Part shown: positions 8,384 to 16,588 of the stretch, piece by piece
Position numbering within the stretch: position 1 is the first letter of the stretch
Layout of the letters: each line of letters opens with the position of its first letter
Origin: JACZWZ01 sp964194935
GTDB taxonomy: Bacteria; Actinomycetota; Acidimicrobiia; Spongiisociales; UBA11373
Assembly: GCA_964194935.1 (NCBI GenBank)
Contig: CAXMOL010000066.1
Location: 1-55,259, forward strand
Direction: 5' to 3'
DNA length: 55,259 nucleotides
Position numbers and translations under genes: made by a program
The notes under the pieces: generated by a model
Seen by the model: the letters and a program-made list of their open reading frames with translations, nothing else
The model's database searches: none
What the model was told of the DNA's origin: nothing

Positions 8384-8401
8384 ATCGAGGAGGCGAGAGG
8401 C

Positions 8402-8851
8402 ATGGATACGAGCATCGCGATGACCCGACTCGAAGCGGCCATCAAACGACACGTTCTGGTCGCGGGAGGCGACAGTGAGATGGAGGCGATGGCGGACACA
8501 CTGGTGGCGACACTCGAACCCGCTGTGCATCAGATTGCCCTCGATCTTGCCGAGCAGGCGGCCGCCGAGGTCTCTGCCCAACTTGCATCGCACGACATCG
8601 ATGTGGTGCTGAGTGAGGGCGAACCGACGTTGCGGGTCCGCTCTGGAGGAGAGGGCGCCGAGGCGTCCACCGAATCTCTCGATGCTCGGATCACGCTTCG
8701 GCTGCCGCCGACCCTCAAGGAGCGGGTCGAGGTGGCTGCCGAAGATGTGGGTGAGTCGGTCAATTCGTGGCTGGTCAAGGCGCTGGCCGCTCAGGCAAAG
8801 GAGCGAGACCGTCGCGGGGGTCGTCGTATCAGCGGGACGATCGAGACATGA
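8402..8851 (+). CDS. Ribbon-helix-helix (HicB/Arc-like) DNA-binding protein
   Basis: A 149-residue protein. Residues roughly 92-135 form a ribbon-helix-helix domain (ARITLRLPPTLKERVEVAA, then ESVNSWLVKALAAQ). The N-terminal 70 residues are acidic and probably helical, and a low-complexity linker joins the two. No HicA-type toxin gene is adjacent, so this is more likely a transcription regulator than an antitoxin. The gene has a GGAGGCGAGAGG ribosome site and its stop overlaps the start of the DUF4097 gene (ATGA). It is a natural candidate to bind the TGACA repeats upstream of the operon. Confidence 0.75.
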   Translation: MDTSIAMTRLEAAIKRHVLVAGGDSEMEAMADTLVATLEPAVHQIALDLAEQAAAEVSAQLASHDIDVVLSEGEPTLRVRSGGEGAEASTESLDARITLRLPPTLKERVEVAAEDVGESVNSWLVKALAAQAKERDRRGGRRISGTIET

Positions 8852-9624
8852 GCGAGCGATACGAGAAGTTCGAGAGCACCGGAACTCCCCGAATCGGTCT
8901 ACGCCTTCCCGCCGGAGAAGCTCGAGTCGTCCCAGGACCGGCCGGCATCGTCGAGATTCGGTTGACCGGCAACGAAGCGACGATCGGGCGGTTTCTCGTC
9001 GAGGATCGAGGTGGGGAAATCGTCATCGAACCCGAAAGTGGCGGCGGAGTCGGACGTTGGTCGGGAGCGGCGATCGAAATCCGGGTGGGGTTGCCAGCCG
9101 CGATTCGAGCTCGGCTAGCTGCCGGAGATGTTGTCGTGGCGATGCCGGCGGAGTCGCTGGCGGTCGACGCCGCATCCGGCGATGTCGTCGCAGAAGACAT
9201 CAGCGGCGATGTAAAGGTGAAGACGGCGAGCGGAGATATCAGGCTCGGTGCGGTACAGGGACGCCTCGACGTGGCCGCCGCCTCTGGAGATATTCTTGTT
9301 CGGTCCGTGGCGGGCGATGTGACTGCCAAGTCGGCTTCAGGGGACATCGAGATCGGTGAGGCCGCAGGTGCGGTATCGGCTCATTCAGCGTCCGGTGAGA
9401 TTGCGGTCCGCCGGCTGACGGGCGACTCGTTCAACGCCAAGACGCTCTCCGGCGACGTCCAACTCGGTGTTGCTTCCGGGCGTAGGTTCTCGGTGTCGTT
9501 CCAGTCCCTTTCAGGGGACGTCCGTACCGACTTCCCCGTTTCGTCCGACTCTGCTCAGACGACCACCGCGCGCTTGGTCGTGAAGACGATGTCGGGCGAC
9601 ATTGTGGTGAGGGCCGCCGACTAG
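8848..9624 (+). CDS. DUF4097-type beta-strand repeat protein
   Basis: A 258-residue protein whose last 170 residues are short beta-strand repeats carrying a recurring SGD/SGE turn about every 17-20 residues (for example AASGDVVAED, TASGDIRLG, SASGDIEIG, LSGDVQLG). This is the pattern of the DUF4097 putative adhesin fold, a right-handed beta-helix. There is no signal peptide or membrane helix, so a cytoplasmic location is more likely than a surface one. It is translationally coupled to the RHH gene before it. The stop TAG shares CTAG with the convergent hydrolase. The function of the family is unknown. Confidence 0.8.
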   Translation: MSERYEKFESTGTPRIGLRLPAGEARVVPGPAGIVEIRLTGNEATIGRFLVEDRGGEIVIEPESGGGVGRWSGAAIEIRVGLPAAIRARLAAGDVVVAMPAESLAVDAASGDVVAEDISGDVKVKTASGDIRLGAVQGRLDVAAASGDILVRSVAGDVTAKSASGDIEIGEAAGAVSAHSASGEIAVRRLTGDSFNAKTLSGDVQLGVASGRRFSVSFQSLSGDVRTDFPVSSDSAQTTTARLVVKTMSGDIVVRAAD

Positions 9625-10391
9625 GAGTCGGTGCGACGCTGCACGATAAGTGCAGCGCGGAAGGCGGGCAGCATCTGATCTGCGAATAGGCGGTGGCCCT
9701 TGTCCCCGGCGTGGAACAGGTCGCCGGCGAAGAGATCGGGGTCGTGCCAAAAAGCGGTAGACATTGGTCCCGTCGTAGGCACCTTTATTGCGTTGGGGAA
9801 CTGCGCCGCGATCGACGCGGCAGCAGAATTGAATCGGGCCGCACGGCGAGTGAATGTCCGTCGCAGTAGCGGCGGCAGCCTTGGGATCGATCCAAGATCG
9901 CCGACGCCGAACACGACGATCGCACCGCTGGTGCGGTCCAACTCGGACACGATGTATTGAATCTCGGCGCGATAGCGATCGGATGGAGTGGCCCGAATCG
10001 CGTCGTTGGCACCCACCGACAAGATCGCGATGTCGGGTTCTAGTCGGACAGCTTCTTCAAGCTGGCTGGCGATCACATCGCGTGCCTTGGAGCCTCCGAC
10101 TGCCACCGACACCAGGTCGACGTGGAACCCGTCGCTGAGAGAGATGGCGATGCGTCGGACCCAGGCGTTGTCGAGGTCTTCGACGCCGGGTGCCGTGATA
10201 GAGGAGTCACCCAGCGCCACAAGCCGTAGCGGCCTCAGCTCGGGGTCTCCGAAAATCCCGTTGGGATCCTGGTTTGGGAAAGAGGGGAGGTCGGGGCGAT
10301 GCGCCGCCCGCAGCACCTGGTAGGCGACGGCACCAGCCATTGCCATCGGAATGGCTGGAAGGGCAGCTAGGACTCGCCTTTTGGTCGACAT
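9621..10391 (-). CDS. SGNH/GDSL-family hydrolase, probably exported
   Basis: A 256-residue esterase/lipase-type hydrolase. The N-terminus has basic residues followed by a hydrophobic segment (ALPAIPMAMAGAVAYQVL), so it is a membrane-anchored or exported protein. The SGNH blocks are visible: block I ALGDSSITAPG with the nucleophile Ser, the Gly in VAVGGSKA, block III VGANDA with the Asn, and block V with Asp and His in DLFHAGDKG. The substrate is not predictable; acyl esters of lipids or sugars are typical. It ends in a 4-base overlap with the convergent DUF4097 gene. Confidence 0.85.
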   Translation of the reverse strand: MSTKRRVLAALPAIPMAMAGAVAYQVLRAAHRPDLPSFPNQDPNGIFGDPELRPLRLVALGDSSITAPGVEDLDNAWVRRIAISLSDGFHVDLVSVAVGGSKARDVIASQLEEAVRLEPDIAILSVGANDAIRATPSDRYRAEIQYIVSELDRTSGAIVVFGVGDLGSIPRLPPLLRRTFTRRAARFNSAAASIAAQFPNAIKVPTTGPMSTAFWHDPDLFAGDLFHAGDKGHRLFADQMLPAFRAALIVQRRTDS

Positions 10392-10495
10392 GGTCTGGTA
10401 GATGTTATCCGGGGCGTTTGATCTAGCCTTGAGACGATCCGAGGATGGGTGCGGCGCAACAACTCGGTGGACGATGGCATGTGATGGGAGGCTGG

Positions 10496-11527
10496 ATGCG
10501 GCTCGGCTTGGGGGTTGGGTATTCGGCGGTTCGGGTCGAATCGAAGCTCGAACTAGTACAAGAAGCCGATCGGCTCGGCTACCACTCGGTTTGGGCTGCT
10601 GAGGCCTACGGCAGCGATGCCGTCACCATGCTGTCTTGGTACGGAGCCTCCACGAAGCAGATCAAGCTCGGGGCGGGGATTCTGCAGATGCCGGCCCGGA
10701 CTCCGGCCATGACCGCCATGACAGCGGTGACCCTGTCGGAGCTCTCCGGTGGTCGATTCTTGCTCGGACTCGGGTTGTCGGGACCCCAGGTGGTCGAGGG
10801 GTGGCATGGGCGGCCGTACGGAAAGCCGCTCGGCAAGACGCGCGAGTACGTCGAGATAGTGCGCAAGATCATCGAGCGCAAAGAACGGGTCACCCACGAC
10901 GGCGAGCACTACCAACTGCCGTACACCGGACCGGGCTCGACCGGGTTGGGTCGGTCGCTGCGGCTCACCGTCAAGCCATCACATGAAATCCCGATCTATC
11001 TCGCCTCGATCGGGCCGAAGAACGTCGCACTCACCGCTGAGATCGCCGATGGCTGGCTTCCTATCTGGTACAGCCCGCAACACGCACCTGCGGCGTTTGC
11101 GCCTCATTTGGAGGCGGGCTTCGGTCGGTCGGGGGATCCGTCCAAGGCGGCGCGCTTTGACATCGCACCGTCGGTACCGGCAGTCGTCACCGACGATGTC
11201 GACCAGGCGCGGTGGGGGATTCGGCCGATGCTGGCCCTCTATGTGGGCGGCATGGGGGCGAAGGGAAAGAACTTCTACTTCGACTTGGCGTGTCGGTACG
11301 GATACACCGAGCAGGCCACCCGCATCCAAGATCTGTACCTCGACGGAAAGCGGGCCGAGGCCATGGCCGAGATTCCCGACGAGATGGTCGACGAGGTTGC
11401 CCTCATCGGTCCCAAGGAGCGGATTCGTGATTCGCTGGAGATGTGGAAGGAGTCGGGAGTCACCACCCTCGTCGCCATGGTGCAGGACGCCACGACGCTG
11501 CGGACTCTTGCCGAATTGCTGCTCTGA
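10496..11527 (+). CDS. LLM-class (F420-dependent type) oxidoreductase
   Basis: A 343-residue luciferase-like monooxygenase-fold protein of the F420-using actinobacterial branch. It begins MRLGLGVGYS, with the barrel elements AEAYGSDAVTMLS, LGAGILQMPARTP and FLLGLGLSGPQVVEGWHG typical of the family, and a C-terminal IGPKERIRD segment. The ATG at 10496 was chosen because GGGAGG stands 4 bases upstream and family homology begins there; in-frame starts at 10445 and 10484 are possible. The family reduces or oxidises small organic substrates with coenzyme F420 or flavin; the substrate is unknown. Confidence 0.88.
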   Translation: MRLGLGVGYSAVRVESKLELVQEADRLGYHSVWAAEAYGSDAVTMLSWYGASTKQIKLGAGILQMPARTPAMTAMTAVTLSELSGGRFLLGLGLSGPQVVEGWHGRPYGKPLGKTREYVEIVRKIIERKERVTHDGEHYQLPYTGPGSTGLGRSLRLTVKPSHEIPIYLASIGPKNVALTAEIADGWLPIWYSPQHAPAAFAPHLEAGFGRSGDPSKAARFDIAPSVPAVVTDDVDQARWGIRPMLALYVGGMGAKGKNFYFDLACRYGYTEQATRIQDLYLDGKRAEAMAEIPDEMVDEVALIGPKERIRDSLEMWKESGVTTLVAMVQDATTLRTLAELLL

Positions 11528-11530
11528 TCC

Positions 11531-11761
11531 CTAAAACGGGCGGTTTGCTTCGGCGATATCCGCCACGTGCCAGGTGATGGCTGCGACCAGGAAGGCGACC
11601 CCACCCCAGACGGCGGCGGCGATGCTGGCAAATGCCGCGGCGGCAAAGAGCAACCCGGCGCCGGTGAACGCAGTGAGTGTGCTGAGCGCCGACATCGGCC
11701 AACCCAGCCAGTGTGGGACCAGATTCGAGATCCGGTCGATGAGGTCGTTGGGGGAGGACAT
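11531..11761 (-). CDS. Small membrane protein, two helices, unknown
   Basis: A 76-residue protein with two hydrophobic stretches (roughly residues 21-45 and 48-68) separated by a short turn, beginning MSSPNDLIDRIS. It is convergent with the oxidoreductase gene and divergent from the gene at 11809. A TAGCCT box lies 8 bases before the ATG without a Shine-Dalgarno, the leaderless arrangement seen for many genes here, which supports it being real. I do not recognise a family; small two-helix membrane proteins of this type often have no assigned role. Confidence 0.6.
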   Translation of the reverse strand: MSSPNDLIDRISNLVPHWLGWPMSALSTLTAFTGAGLLFAAAAFASIAAAVWGGVAFLVAAITWHVADIAEANRPF

Positions 11762-11808
11762 CTCGACTCAGGCTACCCGCCGATCACGGCTGGCTACGCT
11801 GCCGATCC

Positions 11809-12810
11809 ATGACAGATCTTGCTGCTGCGGTCGCTGATGGCGATCTCGACGCCCTCATCAGACTCGTTGACGGCTTGTGTTCGTCGCGGGACTGGGCCCG
11901 GATCGTTGAGCTGAGAGATAGGTGCCGTCGCGCCCATGAAGAGCGTGGCCTCCAGTTGTGGCCGGCGGCGGAGTATGCGGAGTATCGGCTCGCTTTGGAA
12001 GGTTCGGGTGAGTTTGCGGCCGGTGTTGTCACAGAAGAGGCCGGCCGGTTCGCCCTGGGACCTCTGTGGGAGGTGGCAGCAAGCACGCATGAGTGGAGCG
12101 CTCTGGCGCCTCACCTTCGGCCCGGACCGGCGCGAGCGTTGGCGGCTCACGAGCGGGCGCTACGAGGCGAGGACCTCGAAGCGGAGCCCGACGTGGATCG
12201 GCATGTGCTCGAGATCCCGTTGCGGGTGCTGGATTGGGAGCCGACCTATTCAGTGGCGAGTTTTCGGGCCGACGACGCCGACTTCGACGCCTTGTCCCCG
12301 CCATCCTTTGCGAAGATCACTCTCCCTGAGCCGGGGGTCGAGATCGCTGACGACGAGTCGATCGAGGCGCTTATCGATATTGGCTCCGTATGGGCGCAGC
12401 AGTCGAACGGAACCGCCACAGCTGTGGCCGTTCACGGGAGCTGCGAAGCGGCGGTTGCCGCGCTCGGTCACGGGCGATGTCTGTTGGTCGACACGACCGT
12501 CGCCGACGCTTTTGCCCGGATTGCCTGGGCCGGCGCCAGCGGTGGCGCCTATGGCAAGAGACGAGGCGGTCCGATGGGTCGGTTTGCCGCGTGGTGGCTG
12601 GGGGCGACTCTGACCGATCTCGAGTGGCCGGTCGACCCGCGGGAGATGGAAACCGCAGTAGGGGAACTGCGGTGGGTGCTGTGGGAGCCGTCGGGATTTA
12701 CCGGCGGTTGGAGCGCCTGTATTGCCGTGGAGTCGCCATCGGAGGGAATCGCCTGGGCGTTGGAGGCGGTCGACTCCTACCGCGAAGAGGACGTCCTCGC
12801 CGAGGCCTAG
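11809..12810 (+). CDS. Hypothetical protein, 333 residues
   Basis: A soluble-looking, Ala/Glu/Trp-rich protein without a signal peptide or membrane helix. The N-terminal 130 residues look helical and repeat-like (residues such as DLDALIRLVDGLCSSRDW), possibly a TPR-like module. The C-terminal half has a Gly-rich patch, GASGGAYGKRRGGPMGRFAAW, followed by a beta-type segment with WVLWEPSGFTGGW. I do not recognise the family with certainty. A TACGCT box 8 bases before the ATG suggests a leaderless transcript. The stop shares CTAG with the convergent small membrane protein gene. Confidence 0.75.
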   Translation: MTDLAAAVADGDLDALIRLVDGLCSSRDWARIVELRDRCRRAHEERGLQLWPAAEYAEYRLALEGSGEFAAGVVTEEAGRFALGPLWEVAASTHEWSALAPHLRPGPARALAAHERALRGEDLEAEPDVDRHVLEIPLRVLDWEPTYSVASFRADDADFDALSPPSFAKITLPEPGVEIADDESIEALIDIGSVWAQQSNGTATAVAVHGSCEAAVAALGHGRCLLVDTTVADAFARIAWAGASGGAYGKRRGGPMGRFAAWWLGATLTDLEWPVDPREMETAVGELRWVLWEPSGFTGGWSACIAVESPSEGIAWALEAVDSYREEDVLAEA

Positions 12811-12992
12811 GCGGTGATTCCGGCGGTGGTGGTTGTCGTGGTCCCGATAGGAGTCGTCCGTGGGCTGCAGGTCGACATCAGCGTCAGCATGACGAAGGTC
12901 ACGATTACGAAGAGGGTGATGACGCTGCGGACGGCCGGACGGCGCAGAAAAGGCAGTTGGTTTTCGCCCCATCCGGAGTCATATTGATCCAC
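12807..12992 (-). CDS. Small single-span membrane protein, unknown
   Basis: A 61-residue protein starting at GTG, with one predicted membrane helix (residues about 21-40, VRSVITLFVIVTFVMLTLM) after a short polar head and a Thr-rich tail (TTTTTT) like those of the lipoproteins in this window. Its stop codon overlaps the stop of the convergent gene by 4 bases at CTAG. There is no Shine-Dalgarno and no recognised family. The clean hydrophobic segment and the overlap at the stop are the main reasons to accept it. Confidence 0.5.
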   Translation of the reverse strand: MDQYDSGWGENQLPFLRRPAVRSVITLFVIVTFVMLTLMSTCSPRTTPIGTTTTTTAGITA

Positions 12993-13006
12993 GGCGAGGA
13001 GGGTAG

Positions 13007-13115
13007 GCAGTGGCCAGTAGCCAGTAGCCAGTAAAGAACACTCCCCTCAAGGGGGGAGGGTCAGAAGTAGAGATCACTCTCCCCTTTGGGGGGAGTCAAA
13101 CTCCGCAGGAGTTTG
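13007..13115. repeat. Composite repeat: CCAGTAG heptamers plus inverted repeats
   Basis: Most of the roughly 200-base gap before dnaE2 is a mosaic repeat. Two perfect CCAGTAG units (13014-13027) and one CCAGTAA (13028-13034) follow an imperfect copy. Then come a CTCCCC/GGGGAG hairpin (13041-13058), a second one (13079-13095), and a perfect hairpin AAACTCC-GCA-GGAGTTT (13098-13114). The GCA-loop hairpin has the same design as the one inside dnaE2 (13490-13504). It is probably a dispersed non-coding element; no promoter function is evident. Confidence 0.8.
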
Positions 13116-13164
13116 GTGGGGGGCAAATCCGTTTCCATTTCTGACTGGGGACCGATGACGCTGT

Positions 13165-13178
13165 CGAACGTATGTTCG
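13165..13178 (+). promoter_or_regulatory. SOS box (LexA operator)
   Basis: The palindrome CGAACGTATGTTCG matches the Gram-positive/mycobacterial LexA site (GAAC-N4-GTTC with flanking C and G) exactly. It ends 17 bases before the dnaE2 start codon. A TAGACT -10-like box follows immediately (13180-13185), 9 bases before the ATG, so LexA would cover the promoter. No Shine-Dalgarno is seen, which suggests a leaderless or nearly leaderless message. Confidence 0.93.
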
Positions 13179-13194
13179 ATAGACTCTTCGCCCC

Positions 13195-16100
13195 ATGCCC
13201 CGCTACGCAGAGCTCCATTGCCACACCAACTACTCGTTTCTCGACGGGGCCTCCAACCCCGGTGATCTCGTCGAGCGTGCCATGGAACTGGGATATGAGG
13301 CGTTGGCGGTCACCGATCACAACGGTTTCTACGGAGCCGCCCGATTCCGGATTACCGCAGCCGAGGTGGGACTACCCACCGTGTACGGAGTGGAAATCGG
13401 ATTGCCCAGAGAGTCATCAGTCATCAGTCATCAGTCATCAGTCAAACCAGTTCTGGCCGAGGACCGAGGACCGAGGACTGAAGACCTGAGGCCCCGCAGG
13501 GGCCGAATCCGAAGAATGCATGGCTCCAAACCGACCGTGCTCCCCGAGACAGACCATCTTGTGCTCCTCGCTCCTGATCCGGCGGGATACTCGGTGTTGT
13601 CGCTTTTGGTCACGAAAGCTCAGTTCCGTGGCGAGAAGGATCGCCCGGTGTATGACGAGACCGATCTGATCGAAGCAGCCGAGCGGGGGAGTCTTGTTGC
13701 GCTCAGCGGATGCCGGAGTGGTGCGGTTCCCCGTGCCGCCGAACGGGGAGACTTCAACGGAGCGCTTGCGGCCGCCATGGAGTTGCAGGAGATCTTTGGC
13801 GACCGATTCTTCCTCGAGGTCTTTCATCACGGGATGCCGGAGGATGATCCTCGCAACGATCTCATCGCCGAGGTCGGTGCCAGGCTCCGGATTCCGCTGG
13901 TTGCCACCAATAACGTCCACTATCACGATCGCTCCCAGGCAGACGTCGCCGAAGTACTCGCCGCCGTCGGAGGGCGTCGGGATCTCGATGCCGGGTATGG
14001 CTACTGGCCGGCGACCGACGAGCGCTATCTGCGCTCACCACAGGAGATGGCACGACGAATGGCTCGTTATCCGGGTTCGGTCGAGCTGGCCGCAGATCTG
14101 GGAAGCGACCTCGCATTCGATCTGACTTTGGTGGCTCCCCGGCTGCCGCATTTCCCGATGCCGGGTTCATTCCGGTCCGAGATGGAGTATCTGAGGCACC
14201 TGACCATGGAGGGCGCCCGCAGGTGTTATCCCGGCAATGGGCCTGGGCTGATCGACCAGGTGGCGATCGATCGGCTCGAACACGAACTGGGCGTGATCGA
14301 GGCGCTTGGATTCCCCGGGTACTTCCTGGTGGTTTGGGACATCGTGCAGTTCGCCCGGAGCCGCGATATCTACTGCCAGATCCGTGGCTCCGGTGCCGAT
14401 TCAGCTGTGTGCCGATGTCTCGATCTCACCAGAGTCGATCCGATTCGTCTCGCGCTTCCCTTTGAACGGTTCCTCTCATCAGAGCGGGGGAGGCCGCCCG
14501 ACATCGACATCGATTTCGAAGCAGAGCGGCGCGAAGAGGTGATCCAGTACTGCTACCAGCGATATGGGCGAGAGCGAGCGGCGATGGTGGCGAACGTCAT
14601 CACGTACCGGGCCCGGTCGGTGTTGCAGGATGTGGGCAAGGCTTTTGGGTTTACCCAGGCGCAGGTGAATGGGCTCACCAAGTATCTCGATACCCGCGAC
14701 GCAAAGTCGATTGGAGAGCAACTTGAGCTCCCCGGCGGAGCAACGGCCGACTTCATTGTCGACATGTGCCGTCGGATCGATGGCTTTCCTCGTCACCTCG
14801 GCATCCATTCGGGCGGGATGGTCATCGCCGACCGTCCCCTGCATGAGACGGTCCCGCTGGAGTGGGGTCGAATGGAGGATCGGACCGTCATGCAATGGGA
14901 CAAGAACGATTGCGCCTCGATGGGAATCGTCAAATTCGATCTGCTCGGTCTCGGGATGCTCAACGCGCTCCACCTCACCGTCGACCTGATCGAGGATGTG
15001 CACGGTCTGAAGCTGGACCTGGCGACGATCCCGCAGGAGCCGATTGTCTACGAGATGCTCACTAAGGCCGACACCGTCGGTGTCTTTCAGGTGGAGTCGC
15101 GGGCTCAGATGGCGACGCTTCCCCGGATGAAACCAAGGACCTTCTACGACCTCGCCGTCGAGGTTGCGCTCATCCGTCCCGGGCCCATCCAGGGTCATTC
15201 CGTCCATCCCTATCTGCGTCGCCGTAACGGCGAAGAGCAGGTGAGGTATCCGCATCCGCTGTCCGAGCCGATCCTGGCCAAGACGCTGGGGGTTCCCGTA
15301 TTCCAGGAGCAGTTGATGGAACTCGCCCGGGTATGTGCCGGGTATACGCCGGGACAGTCTGACCGACTGCGGCAGGCGATGACTCATAAGCGCTCCGACG
15401 AGGAGATGGCAAAGCTTCGCCAGGAGACCTTTGACGGCATGGCACGCACCGGAATCACCGGCGAAGCGGCCATCGAGATCTGGGACAAGCTTCAGGGGTT
15501 TGCGTCGTTCGGATTCCCCGAAAGCCACTCGGTGTCGTTCGCCTACATCGTGTACATGTCATCGTGGCTGAAGTACCGCTGGCCGGCCGAGTTCCTCGCC
15601 GGTCTGTTGAACGCACAACCCATGGGGTTCTACAGCCCCAACTCCCTCGTGCAGGATGCGGCTCGCCACGGAGTGGTCACGCTGGAACCCGACGTCAACG
15701 ACTCCGATTACGACTGCACGATCGTTCCGATCGAAGCCGACCCCAAAGATATTGCTACCTATTACGGAATCACTTGGCGTAGGGGCCGTGGTCCACTCGA
15801 CGATCCGGTGCGGATGGCTACAGGGGTGCGGATGGGACTGCGCTACGTACGCAATCTGGGCGATGCCGAGGTAACGAGAATCGAGGCAGCGCGGTCGATT
15901 GATGGACTGTTCACCTCAGTCGTCAACCTTGCCCAGAGAACTGGGCTTTCGGTCGATGCCCTCGAAGGTCTGGCGGCCTCTGGTGCGCTTGCTTCACTGG
16001 GGGTAGAGCGCCGTGAGGGGCTGTGGGCGGCCGGTGCGTTGGCGGGGATGGGGCCCGGTCATCTTCCGCTCGCCGTCGGTGCTGATTCGCCCCAGTTGTT

Positions 16101-16527
16101 CCCCATGTCTGAGGAGGAGCAGGCGCGGGCAGACCTGTGGTCCACCGGCATATCGGTTCGGCACCCTGTCGAATTCATCCGGGAGCGCCTAACTTCCGAG
16201 GGGTGTGTCTCGATTGCCGATGCACTGGGCAGCAACAAACACGGCAGACGGATTCGGGTTGGGGGGGTGGTTACCCACCGGCAACGTCCGATGACGGCAA
16301 AGGGCGTGATCTTTATCAATCTGGAGGACGAGACGGGCTTGCTAAATGTGATCGTGCTGCCAGAAGTGTGGGCGGCTCAACGTCAGATCGCACGACGCAA
16401 TGTTGGTCTTGTCATCGATGGGGTCTTGGAGCATCGCGATGGAGTGACCAACTTGATAGCCAAGCGTTTCTCGGCATGGCCGGTGGAGGGATTAAGGAGT
16501 CGGGACTGGGCGCGCGGGGTACGGTGA
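13195..16527 (+). CDS. dnaE2: Error-prone DNA polymerase DnaE2
   Basis: A 1110-residue C-family polymerase alpha subunit of the SOS-mutagenesis type. The order is an N-terminal PHP domain (HCHTNYSFLDGAS), palm with catalytic PDIDIDF at 435-441 (Asp436, 438, 440), the WDKNDCASMGIVKFD and GLGMLNAL motifs, the RPGPIQG finger segment, GFPESHSVSFA, and a C-terminal OB fold. It performs translesion synthesis after damage. An SOS box lies directly upstream. imuA'/imuB partners are not in the window. Residues about 74-116 are an unusual low-complexity insertion made of heptamer repeats within the PHP domain; the frame stays open. A typical DnaE2 has a much shorter loop at this point. Confidence 0.93.
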   Translation: MPRYAELHCHTNYSFLDGASNPGDLVERAMELGYEALAVTDHNGFYGAARFRITAAEVGLPTVYGVEIGLPRESSVISHQSSVKPVLAEDRGPRTEDLRPRRGRIRRMHGSKPTVLPETDHLVLLAPDPAGYSVLSLLVTKAQFRGEKDRPVYDETDLIEAAERGSLVALSGCRSGAVPRAAERGDFNGALAAAMELQEIFGDRFFLEVFHHGMPEDDPRNDLIAEVGARLRIPLVATNNVHYHDRSQADVAEVLAAVGGRRDLDAGYGYWPATDERYLRSPQEMARRMARYPGSVELAADLGSDLAFDLTLVAPRLPHFPMPGSFRSEMEYLRHLTMEGARRCYPGNGPGLIDQVAIDRLEHELGVIEALGFPGYFLVVWDIVQFARSRDIYCQIRGSGADSAVCRCLDLTRVDPIRLALPFERFLSSERGRPPDIDIDFEAERREEVIQYCYQRYGRERAAMVANVITYRARSVLQDVGKAFGFTQAQVNGLTKYLDTRDAKSIGEQLELPGGATADFIVDMCRRIDGFPRHLGIHSGGMVIADRPLHETVPLEWGRMEDRTVMQWDKNDCASMGIVKFDLLGLGMLNALHLTVDLIEDVHGLKLDLATIPQEPIVYEMLTKADTVGVFQVESRAQMATLPRMKPRTFYDLAVEVALIRPGPIQGHSVHPYLRRRNGEEQVRYPHPLSEPILAKTLGVPVFQEQLMELARVCAGYTPGQSDRLRQAMTHKRSDEEMAKLRQETFDGMARTGITGEAAIEIWDKLQGFASFGFPESHSVSFAYIVYMSSWLKYRWPAEFLAGLLNAQPMGFYSPNSLVQDAARHGVVTLEPDVNDSDYDCTIVPIEADPKDIATYYGITWRRGRGPLDDPVRMATGVRMGLRYVRNLGDAEVTRIEAARSIDGLFTSVVNLAQRTGLSVDALEGLAASGALASLGVERREGLWAAGALAGMGPGHLPLAVGADSPQLFPMSEEEQARADLWSTGISVRHPVEFIRERLTSEGCVSIADALGSNKHGRRIRVGGVVTHRQRPMTAKGVIFINLEDETGLLNVIVLPEVWAAQRQIARRNVGLVIDGVLEHRDGVTNLIAKRFSAWPVEGLRSRDWARGVR
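13412..13504. repeat. Heptamer arrays and hairpin inserted in frame in dnaE2
   Basis: Four perfect AGTCATC units (13412-13439, with a partial fifth) are followed by three CCGAGGA units and one CTGAAGA (13457-13484), then the perfect palindrome GGCCCC-GCA-GGGGCC (13490-13504). In the dnaE2 frame the first array reads as SSVISHQ repeats. The same heptamer is at 11-38 on the other strand, and the GCA-loop hairpin recurs upstream of the gene. This looks like the insertion of a dispersed repeat element into a coding region. Confidence 0.9.
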
Positions 16528-16588
16528 CCGGGTTCCCAGCGTGTACTAGCGCCGCCTGAGCGGATCGCAACTGGGATTGTCGAGCGGG

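Noticed and set aside
8402..8851. HicAB toxin-antitoxin system
   Set aside because: Only the RHH part resembles HicB; no HicA-type toxin lies on either side, so a toxin-antitoxin call is unsupported.
14479..15528. Minus-strand frame of 349 codons
   Set aside because: Antisense of the dnaE2 palm region; no recognisable domain.
16535..16575. Nested hairpin (CCCAG/CTGGG around CCGC-CTGA-GCGG) between dnaE2 and the DUF1059 gene
   Set aside because: Stems are short with a large internal loop and no T-run; not strong enough to call a terminator.
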